Shown piece after piece: positions 28,260-35,061 of a DNA stretch of 64,000 bases. Made by a program: the position numbers and the translations under genes. This DNA comes from Cellulomonas rhizosphaerae (lineage in GTDB: Bacteria; Actinomycetota; Actinomycetes; Actinomycetales; Cellulomonadaceae). The stretch covers positions 1-64,000 of the forward strand of contig NZ_QWKP01000218.1 of assembly GCF_003470205.1 (NCBI RefSeq). The letters are read 5' to 3'. The notes beneath the pieces were generated by a model, which saw only the letters and a list, made by a program, of their open reading frames with translations, was not told the origin of the DNA and made no database searches. Numbering within the stretch: position 1 is the first letter of the stretch; each line of letters begins with the position of its first letter.

Positions 28260-28844
28260 ATGAGGACCCTGCTGGACGTGCGGCCGACGATGCCGCCTAC
28301 GAGCCTCTCGGGGCAGGTCGACGACGCGCGCGACGATCCGCGCGACGATTCGCGCGACGATCCGCGCGACGAGCCGACCGACGAACCTAGCGACGGCGCT
28401 GGCGACGAGCCGCGTGACGGCTCTCGAGGCGTCCTGCGCGGTGGCCCGACCGTCGTGCACGGCGAATTGGCCGGCGGGGTCGTGGCCGCCGGCATCGTCG
28501 ACCGGTCGACGCACAGCGAGGCCACCTCCGACGACGGGCCGGGGATCGACGAGCGGCGTGGCGCCGAGGAGCCCGACGAGCTCCACGTCCGCCGACGCCT
28601 GCGCGCCGCCCGCCCGCGCACGGACTTGCGGCCGGTCGCCCGCGGCCGGCACCTGCAGGTCGTGGTGGACAGGGTGAGCCGGGCGGTGCAGGGTGAGCTG
28701 CGCGAGGCGGGGATGGCGACCGCCGAGTACGCGATCGCGACGCTCGCGGCAGTCGGCTTCGCGGGCCTGCTCGTCGTCATCCTCAAGGGCAACGAGGTGC
28801 GCGGGCTGCTGATGGGGATCGTGCGGCAGGCGCTCTCGCTGTGA
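28260..28844 (+). CDS. DUF4244 Flp-type pilin with long Asp/Arg-rich leader region
   Basis: A 194-residue protein whose last 46 residues, beginning EAGMATAEYAIATLAAVGFAG, match DUF4244: a Flp-pilin-like core with prepilin processing expected after Gly (G|MATAEYA, Glu at +5) and one membrane helix. This is the likely major pilin. The 146 residues before it are unusual: DUF4244 proteins are normally short, whereas here there are four tandem RDD(P/S)-like units at about 24-39 and an acidic, disordered stretch. ATG 28260 has GGAG five bases upstream; a start nearer 28661 (GTG) would give a normal-length pilin, so the N-terminus is uncertain. Confidence 0.75.
   Translation: MRTLLDVRPTMPPTSLSGQVDDARDDPRDDSRDDPRDEPTDEPSDGAGDEPRDGSRGVLRGGPTVVHGELAGGVVAAGIVDRSTHSEATSDDGPGIDERRGAEEPDELHVRRRLRAARPRTDLRPVARGRHLQVVVDRVSRAVQGELREAGMATAEYAIATLAAVGFAGLLVVILKGNEVRGLLMGIVRQALSL
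28329..28376 (+). repeat. Four tandem 12-base units in the pilin leader
   Basis: CGCGACGATCCG, CGCGACGATTCG, CGCGACGATCCG and CGCGACGAGCCG follow one another without gaps. They stay in frame and encode RDDP, RDDS, RDDP, RDEP. Confidence 0.8.
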
Positions 28845-29227
28845 GCGTCGCCGACGGCCGCGATCGGGGCTCGGTCACCGCCGAGCTCGCCGTCGGGCTG
28901 CCCGGCGTGGTGCTGCTGCTCGTCGCCGTCCTGACGGTCGCGGCCGCCGGCATCACGCAGCTGCGGTGCGCGGACGGTGCTCGTGCCGGCGCGAGGGCCG
29001 CCGCTCTGGGGTCCGAGGATGCGGCTGTCGACGCCCGCCGGGTGGCCGGCGACGGGGCGAGGGTGGCGATCGCGACGGCCGGCGGGTGGGTGACGGTGAC
29101 GGTCAGCGCGGACGTCGCTGGGCTGCCGTTCGGCGGTGGTGCGCTGCGTGCGAGCGCGTCGTCCGTGGCGCGGGTGGAGCCGTCGCTCGGTGCGGCGCCC
29201 GCCCCGAGCGCGGTCGTGCGCCCGTGA
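28841..29227 (+). CDS. TadE-like minor pseudopilin
   Basis: A 128-residue TadE-family protein: short basic head, then the diagnostic GSVTAELAVGLPGVVLLLVAVLTVAAAG helix with Glu at the TadE position, then an extracytoplasmic domain with TQLRCADGARAGARAAALG. The GTG at 28841 overlaps the pilin stop (GTGA). TadE proteins are minor pseudopilins or prepilin-like assembly factors exposed outside the membrane. Confidence 0.9.
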   Translation: MSVADGRDRGSVTAELAVGLPGVVLLLVAVLTVAAAGITQLRCADGARAGARAAALGSEDAAVDARRVAGDGARVAIATAGGWVTVTVSADVAGLPFGGGALRASASSVARVEPSLGAAPAPSAVVRP

Positions 29228-29571
29228 GGCGCGCGACCGGCCCTCCTGAGCGCGGCTCGGGGACGGTGCTGCTGCTGGCGGTCGTCGGTGTGCTCGGCCT
29301 CGTCGCCGTGGTGCTCGGGCTCCTGGCCGCTGCCCAGGGCGCTCGCAGTCGGGCGCAGAGCGCCGCCGATCTCGCAGCCCTCGCTGCCGCCTCGGCCTGG
29401 CGCGACGGGTGGGGCGACCCGTGCGGCGTCGCGGCTGAGGCGGTGCGGCGCAACGGCGGCCGGCTCGTCGACTGCGACGCGCTCGCGGGCGGCGTGGTGA
29501 CGGTCGTCGTCTCGGCCCCGTCGCCCGCGGGTGCGGCGACTGCGCACGCTCGCGCGGGGCCGTCGTCGTGA
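29224..29571 (+). CDS. TadE-like protein of the helicase/secretion neighbourhood
   Basis: A 115-residue protein with ERGSGTVLLLAVVGVLGLVAVVLGLLAAAQGARSRAQSAADLAALAAA, the hallmark of Rv3654c-like proteins linked to the helicase/Tad locus: one helix followed by the Ala-rich RAQSAADLAALAAA stretch resembling TadG/putative Flp-related proteins. Two cysteines (GDPCGV and VDCDAL) could form a disulfide outside the cell. GTG 29224 overlaps the previous stop. It is last in the run; the helicase gene converges 109 bases on. Confidence 0.85.
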   Translation: MRRATGPPERGSGTVLLLAVVGVLGLVAVVLGLLAAAQGARSRAQSAADLAALAAASAWRDGWGDPCGVAAEAVRRNGGRLVDCDALAGGVVTVVVSAPSPAGAATAHARAGPSS

Positions 29572-29680
29572 GCGGCCGGTCATGACGGGCCGGGTGGCCC
29601 GGGAGGGTCGATCCGGCGGGGTGTCCGCGCACTCGGCGTGGCTCGATCTGGGCATCCCCGGCTCGAGGCGGCCCGACGAG

Positions 29681-32209
29681 TCAGGACGTCGCGTGCGTGA
29701 GGACGGCGTCGAGCAGCCGGACGGCGGCGGCCTTGTCGAGCGGGTTGTTGGCGTTGCCGCACTTGGGCGACTGCACGCACGCGGGGCAGCCGGTCGCGCA
29801 GCGGCAGGAGGCGATGGCGTCCCGGGTCGCGCGCAGCCACGTCGCGCCGAGGGTGAACCCGCGCTCGGCGAACCCGGCGCCGCCCGGGTAGGCGTCGTGC
29901 ACGAACACGGTCGCCTCCTCGGTGTCGATGTGCAGCGCGGTCGAGAGGCCGCCGAGGTCCCAGCGGTCGCACGTGGCGAGCAGCGGCAGGAGCCCGATCG
30001 ACGCGTGCTCGGCGGCGTGCAGCGCACCCGGCACGGCCTCGAGGGTGACGCCTGCCTGCTCGAGCACGGCGGCGGGAGCGGTCCACCACACCGCGGTCGT
30101 CCGCAGGGTCCGTGCGGGCAGGTCGAGCTCGCTGCTGCCCAGCACCTGCATGTCCGGGATGCGCTTGCGCTGGTAGCCGAGCACCTGGGTGGTCACGTCG
30201 ACCGAGCCGAAGCCCCACGTGATCGGGCCCCAGGCGACCTCCTGCTCGACCGCGACGATCTCGGTCGACGTCACCCAACGCGCCCACGTCCCGTAGTCCA
30301 CGTCGTTGCGCGTGACCAGTGCGACGCCGTCGTCGAGGTGCAGCTCGTCGACCACGAACATCAGCCCCTGGTGCACGTACACCGCGCCGGGGTGGACGGT
30401 GGAGTCCGCGGATGCCGCGTCGACGGTCCCGAGGAGGCGGCCCGTGACCGACTCGACGACCCGCACGGGGTCGCCGCCCGCGCCGCGCAGGTCGGTCAGC
30501 CGCGACGCCGGCTCGGCATGGGTCCAGTACCAGCCCGACGAGCGTCGCCGGAGCGCCCCCCGCTCGACGAGCTCGTCGAGCAGCTCGGCCGTCCGCGGGC
30601 CGAACAGGTCCAGCTCGTCGAACCGCAGCGGCTGCTCGGCGGCGGCGGCGCACAGGTGCGGGGCGAGGACGTAGGGGTTGGTGGGGTCGAACGTCGTGGC
30701 CTCGACCGGGACGTCAAAGATCGCCTCGGGATGGTGCACGAGGTAGGTGTCGAGGGGGTCCTCCCGTGCGACGAGCGCAACGAGCCCGTCCGCGCCGGCG
30801 CGGCCCGCGCGGCCGGCCTGCTGCCACAGCGAGACACGCGTGCCGGGCCAGCCGGCGATGAGCACCACGTCGAGCCCGGAGATGTCGACGCCGAGCTCGA
30901 GCGCGTTCGTCGTGGCCAGCGCGCGCAGGTCGCCGGTGCGGATCGCGCGCTCGAGCTCGCGCCGCTCCTCGGGCAGGTAGCCGCCGCGGTAGGCGGACAC
31001 CGCCCGGACGAGCGACGGGTCGACCTCGAAGAGGTGCGAGCGGGTCGCGGAGGCGACCGACTCCGCGCCGCGGCGCGAGCGCGTGAAGGCGAGCGAGCGC
31101 GCGCCTGCGACGACGAGGTCGGTGAGCAGGTCGGCGATCTCGGCGGTCGCGGTGCGCCGCGGCCGGTCGGTGGCGTCGGCGACGAGCCGCTCGCCGGTCC
31201 CGAGCGGTCCGGCGCCCTCGGCCGGAGCTGCAGAGCTCGGCCAGACGTCGTCGGGCGCGGGTGGGACGAGGTCGTCGGCAGCCCTCGTGGCCTGGGCAGG
31301 AACGGGCAGCGGGGTGGCCCACGGGTCGTCGTCCGGCACCAGCTCGGACCACGGCCCCGGCGTGCCGGGGAGCTCGGGCGGCCGCCAGAGGACGAACGTC
31401 TTGCGGCCCGCGGGGGAGGCGTCGTCGGTCACGGCCGTGACCTCGTCGGGCGAGACCCCCAGGAGGCGCGCCGCGCTCGCGGCGGGGTCCGCGGTGGTGG
31501 CCGAGGCGAGCACGAACACGGGCGACGAGCCGTACGCGGCGGCCAACCGGCGCAGCCGACGCAGGACGAGACCGACGTGTGCGCCGAACACCCCGCGGAA
31601 CGCGTGGCACTCGTCGAGCACGACGTACCGCAGCGAGCCGAGCAGGCGTGCCCAACGCCGGTGCTGCGGGAGGAGTGCGAAGTGCAGGAAGTCGGGGTTG
31701 GTGAGCACGACGTCGGCGTGCTCCTGGACCCAGCGGCGCTCGTCGAGCGAGGTGTCGCCGTCGCACGTCGCGACCCGCACGTCGCGCGTGCGGCCGGCGG
31801 TGAGCAGCCGGTCGAGCGCGGCGAGCTGGTCCGCGGCGAGCGCCTTGGTCGGGCAGAGGTACAAGGTGCTGCCGCGGCGAGTGACCGACTCGATGCGGCC
31901 CGGGTCCAGGAGGGCGCCTGCCGCGTCGGCGCGGATGCTCGACAGCGCGGGCAGCCAGTACGCGAGCGACTTGCCCGACCCGGTCGAGGTCGCCAGCACC
32001 GTGTGTCGCCCGGCCCAGGCCGCGTCCGCGGCGGCCACCTGGTGCACCCACGGGCGCTCCACGCCGAGGGCGCGGTAGCCCTGGACGAGGTCGGTGTCGG
32101 CCCACGCGGGCCAGTCGGCGTGCTCGCCCGGCCGGGCCGGGATGTGGCGCACGTGGGTGATCCGATCGGTGCGACGACCGCCGGCCCCCAGCACGTCCAG
32201 CAGGTCCAC
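29681..32209 (-). CDS. DEAH-box helicase of the MrfA/Hrq1 type
   Basis: An 842-residue superfamily 2 helicase. Walker A is ATSTGSGKS (about 73-81), motif II is VVLDECHAFRG, motif III is LASATTADP, and the second RecA domain has LATTNALELGVDISGLD and QQAGRAGRAG. The C-terminal DUF1998-like part ends in CRCATGCPACVQSPKCGN, four cysteines expected to bind metal, as in Bacillus MrfA and yeast Hrq1, which act in DNA-crosslink repair. This is the helicase that names the helicase/secretion neighbourhood. GTG 32209 follows GAGGAT by six bases on the minus strand. It converges on the Tad genes and is divergent from pxpA. What it has to do with pili is unknown. Confidence 0.93.
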   Translation of the reverse strand: MDLLDVLGAGGRRTDRITHVRHIPARPGEHADWPAWADTDLVQGYRALGVERPWVHQVAAADAAWAGRHTVLATSTGSGKSLAYWLPALSSIRADAAGALLDPGRIESVTRRGSTLYLCPTKALAADQLAALDRLLTAGRTRDVRVATCDGDTSLDERRWVQEHADVVLTNPDFLHFALLPQHRRWARLLGSLRYVVLDECHAFRGVFGAHVGLVLRRLRRLAAAYGSSPVFVLASATTADPAASAARLLGVSPDEVTAVTDDASPAGRKTFVLWRPPELPGTPGPWSELVPDDDPWATPLPVPAQATRAADDLVPPAPDDVWPSSAAPAEGAGPLGTGERLVADATDRPRRTATAEIADLLTDLVVAGARSLAFTRSRRGAESVASATRSHLFEVDPSLVRAVSAYRGGYLPEERRELERAIRTGDLRALATTNALELGVDISGLDVVLIAGWPGTRVSLWQQAGRAGRAGADGLVALVAREDPLDTYLVHHPEAIFDVPVEATTFDPTNPYVLAPHLCAAAAEQPLRFDELDLFGPRTAELLDELVERGALRRRSSGWYWTHAEPASRLTDLRGAGGDPVRVVESVTGRLLGTVDAASADSTVHPGAVYVHQGLMFVVDELHLDDGVALVTRNDVDYGTWARWVTSTEIVAVEQEVAWGPITWGFGSVDVTTQVLGYQRKRIPDMQVLGSSELDLPARTLRTTAVWWTAPAAVLEQAGVTLEAVPGALHAAEHASIGLLPLLATCDRWDLGGLSTALHIDTEEATVFVHDAYPGGAGFAERGFTLGATWLRATRDAIASCRCATGCPACVQSPKCGNANNPLDKAAAVRLLDAVLTHATS

Positions 32210-32309
32210 GCCGCCATCCTCGCATCGGTCGCCCACCCTCCGACCTCGGCGCGCGTGACTGGAGCGCGCGGGCGACGCGCCGGCCCGACGGTTCTGGGAC
32301 GCTGGGCGC

Positions 32310-33068
32310 ATGGTGGCGCGCATCGACCTCAACTGCGATCTCGGCGAGGACTTCGACGCCTGGGCGCCGGGCGTCGACGGCCTCGATGCGCAGCTGCTGG
32401 GCATCGTGACCAGCGCGAACGTCGCGTGCGGCTTTCACGCGGGGGATGAGCGCGTGATGGCGCACGTGTGCCGGACCGCGGCCGCACGCGGAGTGAGCGT
32501 GGGCGCGCACGTCTCGTACGCCGACCGGGAGAACTTCGGCCGTCGGTTCGTCGACGTCCCGGCCGACGAGTTGCGCGAGCAGGTCGCGACCCAGGTCGAG
32601 ATCCTCCGCCGGATCGCTCAGGCGAACGGCGCGCGGGTCGCCTACGTCAAGCCGCACGGTGCGCTCTACAACGCGGTCGTCCACCACGAGGGGCACGCGC
32701 GGGCGGTCGTCGACGGCATCGGCGACCTGCCGGTCGTCGGCCTTCGAGGGTCGGCCGTGCTCGCGCTCGCCCGTGCTCGGGGGCTGCGGACCGTGACCGA
32801 GGCCTTCGCCGACCGCGGCTACCGGGCCGACGGGACGCTCGTACCCCGCGGCGAGCCCGGCGCGCTCGTCACCGACGAGGACGAGGTCGCGGAGAGGGTG
32901 CTGCGGATCGCGACGCGCGGGCTCGTGCGCGGTGCCGACGGGCGGGACGTGGCGGTCGAGGCCGAGTCGGTGTGCGTGCACTCCGACACTCCCGGTGCGG
33001 TCGCACTGGCGGCCCGCGTCCGCTCCGTGCTGGTGGGTGCCGGGGTCGAGCTGCGGGCCTTCGCGTGA
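32310..33068 (+). CDS. pxpA: 5-oxoprolinase subunit A
   Basis: A 252-residue LamB/YcsF-family protein: RIDLNCDLGEDFDAW at the start, SANVACGFHAGDERVM, GVSVGAHVSYADRENFGRR, VAYVKPHGALYN and CVHSDTPGAV are the conserved metal/substrate blocks. With PxpB and PxpC it hydrolyses 5-oxoproline to glutamate using ATP, clearing a spontaneous damage product of glutamine. ATG 32310 is six bases after GACGCT (32298-32303) with no Shine-Dalgarno. First of a three-gene operon; its stop overlaps pxpB (GTGA). Confidence 0.95.
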   Translation: MVARIDLNCDLGEDFDAWAPGVDGLDAQLLGIVTSANVACGFHAGDERVMAHVCRTAAARGVSVGAHVSYADRENFGRRFVDVPADELREQVATQVEILRRIAQANGARVAYVKPHGALYNAVVHHEGHARAVVDGIGDLPVVGLRGSAVLALARARGLRTVTEAFADRGYRADGTLVPRGEPGALVTDEDEVAERVLRIATRGLVRGADGRDVAVEAESVCVHSDTPGAVALAARVRSVLVGAGVELRAFA

Positions 33069-33694
33069 AGGTCCTGCCGTTCGGCGACGACGCCGTGCTC
33101 GTCGAGCTGGACGACCTCGCGCAGGTCCGCGCGCTCGACGCCGCGGTCCGCGCAGCCCGGGGCGAGGGGCGGTTCGCGGAGGTCGTCGACCAGGTGCCCG
33201 CCGCCCGGACGCTCCTGCTGCGCGGCGTCGGCGCGGTCGACCACGCAGCCCTGGCCACCGCCGTGCGGGCTCTCCCGGCAGGTCCGGCCGCGCCGGTCGC
33301 GGAGCGGGCAGCCCCGGTCGTCGAGCTCGAGGTCACGTACGACGGCCCGGACCTGGACGAGGTCGCCGACCTGACGGGGCTGTCGGCCGACGAGGTCGTC
33401 GCGCGCCACACGGCAGCGACGTACACGGTCGCGTTCGGCGGGTTCATGCCGGGCTTCGCGTACCTCGTCGGGCTCGACCCGCTCCTGCGCGTGCCCCGGC
33501 GGCCGAGTCCCCGCGAGCGCGTCCTGGCGGGTTCGGTCGCGATCGCCGACGAGTTCAGCGCGGTCTACCCCGCGGCGACCCCCGGAGGCTGGCGGTTGAT
33601 CGGCCGGTGTGAACGCCCGCTCTGGGACGTCGACCACGAGCCACCCGCGCTGCTCGCGCCGGGCACGCGCGTGCGCTTTGTCGAGGCGGGCTGA
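33065..33694 (+). CDS. pxpB: 5-oxoprolinase subunit B
   Basis: A 209-residue KipI/carboxyltransferase-domain protein; in Bacillus the homologue also inhibits sporulation kinase A. Conserved blocks are FGDDAVLVEL, HTAATYTVAFGGFMPGFAYLVGLD, VPRRPSPRERVLAGSVAIADEFSAVYPAATPGGWRLIGR. GTG 33065 overlaps the pxpA stop. It is slightly shorter than average but complete. The pxpC reading frame does not follow directly: a 48-base tandem duplication lies between. Confidence 0.94.
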   Translation: MKVLPFGDDAVLVELDDLAQVRALDAAVRAARGEGRFAEVVDQVPAARTLLLRGVGAVDHAALATAVRALPAGPAAPVAERAAPVVELEVTYDGPDLDEVADLTGLSADEVVARHTAATYTVAFGGFMPGFAYLVGLDPLLRVPRRPSPRERVLAGSVAIADEFSAVYPAATPGGWRLIGRCERPLWDVDHEPPALLAPGTRVRFVEAG

Positions 33695-33712
33695 TGGCCA
33701 CCGCTCACCCGC

Positions 33713-33800
33713 CCCGTGCCGGACGCGAGCTGGAGGCGGGCGCTGACGGCCGCCACCTATCCCGTGCCGGGCGCGAGCTGGCGGCGGGCCTTTGACCGCC
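33713..33800 (+). repeat. 48-base tandem duplication across the pxpC start
   Basis: CCCGTGCCGG begins unit 1 at 33713 and unit 2 at 33761. The first 28 bases differ at two positions, and similarity continues for about 40 bases with one insertion. Unit 1 keeps GGAGG (33732-33736), which in unit 2 has become GGCGG, so the good ribosome site is now about 55 bases ahead of the start codon in use. Confidence 0.75.
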
Positions 33801-34658
33801 CTCGAGGTGCTCGCGCCCGGGATGCTCGCCCTGGTCCAGGACCTGGGCCGCCCGGGCTGGGCGCACGTCGGCGTCGGGCGGTCCGGTGCGGCGGATGGCG
33901 GTGCGCTGCGGCTGGCGAACCGGTTGGTCGCCAACCCCGAGTCGGCGGCCGGGATCGAGGTGCTGCTCGGCGGGCTCCGGCTGCGCGCACGCGGCCCGGT
34001 CACCGTCGCGCTGGCGGGCGCCGAGGGGCCGGCGGAGCTCGACGGTCGACCGATCGGGCGAGATGCGGTCATCGAGGTCCCCGACGGCGGTGAGCTCGTC
34101 GTCGGGAACGCGACCCGGGGGCTGCGGACGTACGTCGCCGTGCGGGGAGGCGTCGCCCTGCCCGCGGCCCTGGGGTCGCGCTCCGCCGACCGGCTCGCGG
34201 GCCTGGGTCCGGCTCCGCTGGCCGCGGGCGACGTGATCCCGGTCGGTCCCGCGCCCGACGAGCTGCCGATGGTCGATCTCGCGCCCGTGCCGCCGTGGCC
34301 CGACGAGGTCGTCGTCCCCGTGCTCCCTGGCCCGCACGCCGACTGGTTCGCCGACGGGCTCGCCGTGCTCACGGCCCGGGGCGGCTACCAGACCACGCCT
34401 GCGAGCGACCGCGTCGCGCTGCGGCTCGACGGCCCGGTCGTCGAGCGCCGCCCGGATGCGCTGGGGCGTGGGCTGCCGCCCATCGGGCTGGTGCCCGGCG
34501 CGGTGCAGATCCCGCCGAACGGCCTCCCGGTCGTCTTCGGCGCCGACCACCCCGTGACGGGCGGCTATCCCGTGCTGGCCGTGGTGCGCTCGTCGGCCCT
34601 GGGCAGCCTGGCCCAGATCCGCCCGGGCGACCCGCTCCGCTTCGTCGCGTCCCGCTGA
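33792..34658 (+). CDS. pxpC: 5-oxoprolinase subunit C
   Basis: A 288-residue biotin-dependent-carboxylase-like (KipA) subunit. The normal N-terminus LEVLAPGMLALVQDLGRPGWAHVGVGRSGAAD is complete; later come YVAVRGGVALPAALGSRS and QIPPNGLPVVFGADHPVTGGYPVLAVV. The start must be the rare TTG at 33792, overlapping the stop of a 33-codon frame opened at the pxpB stop (TTGA). No GGAGG is nearby because the upstream DNA is a mutated tandem copy. Translation may depend on coupling through the small frame. Confidence 0.92.
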   Translation: MTALEVLAPGMLALVQDLGRPGWAHVGVGRSGAADGGALRLANRLVANPESAAGIEVLLGGLRLRARGPVTVALAGAEGPAELDGRPIGRDAVIEVPDGGELVVGNATRGLRTYVAVRGGVALPAALGSRSADRLAGLGPAPLAAGDVIPVGPAPDELPMVDLAPVPPWPDEVVVPVLPGPHADWFADGLAVLTARGGYQTTPASDRVALRLDGPVVERRPDALGRGLPPIGLVPGAVQIPPNGLPVVFGADHPVTGGYPVLAVVRSSALGSLAQIRPGDPLRFVASR

Positions 34659-34728
34659 CCCGCCGCTCCGCCCAGCCCCGACCCGCCCCGCAAACCGGTG
34701 CCGCCCGCCTCATCGCCAGCTGCTGCCC

Positions 34729-34798
34729 ATCGGTTCGCCGATTCGGCATCTTCTCGCCGATTGCAACCGGCGAGATGATGCCGAATCGGCGAACTGAT
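34729..34798. repeat. Large near-perfect palindrome
   Basis: Arms 34729-34759 and 34768-34798 pair over 31 positions with a G-T pair and one mismatch, around the loop ATTGCAAC. The inner 27 bases start GTTCGCCGATTCGGCATC. Read on the minus strand the centre is TCGCCGGTTGCAATCGGCGA, sharing a 15-mer with the repeat at 23630-23680. It lies past the pxpC stop and can act as a terminator. The rest of 34659-34985 contains no gene I can support. Confidence 0.75.
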
Positions 34799-34985
34799 CG
34801 GCGGAGCCGTGCGCCGGTCGGGCGAAGCCACGCGGGCGCGCCGCGGACCGTGCGCGAGCGACACGCCGCGCGCACCAGACGGGTTCGCCGGCGACACGCC
34901 GGACGGCGCCCGGGAGGGGCCAGCAAAGGGTGGAGCCGGCGGGACCTAGGTCCCCCCGGCCGCCGCTCGTCGGGCATAGAAATGC

Positions 34986-35028
34986 GCACATCTTGCGGTC
35001 CGCATCCAGGGCAACCACAACATGTGGG
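34986..35028 (+). promoter_or_regulatory. Tandem NrdR-like boxes upstream of nrdDG
   Basis: CGCACATCTTGCG (34986-34998) and CCACAACATGTGG (35016-35028) are imperfect palindromes with centres 30 bases apart, three helical turns, the phasing expected of paired NrdR boxes. CATAGA just upstream (34975-34980) may be the -10, placing the boxes at and after the start of transcription. Confidence 0.6.
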
Positions 35029-35061
35029 CCCGGCGCCGCGAGACGGGCGAAGGAGCACGAC

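Noticed and set aside
28111-28263. 50-codon open frame between tadC and the pilin gene, with ATGA overlaps on both sides.
   Set aside because: Its product is low-complexity Arg/Pro/Ser, third-position GC is lower than in neighbouring genes, and it overlaps the repeat element that looks regulatory. The overlaps could still be real; ribosome profiling would decide.
33694-33795. 33-codon frame between pxpB and pxpC.
   Set aside because: It is made entirely of the 48-base duplication and probably serves at most as a relay for translation, so it is not listed as a gene.
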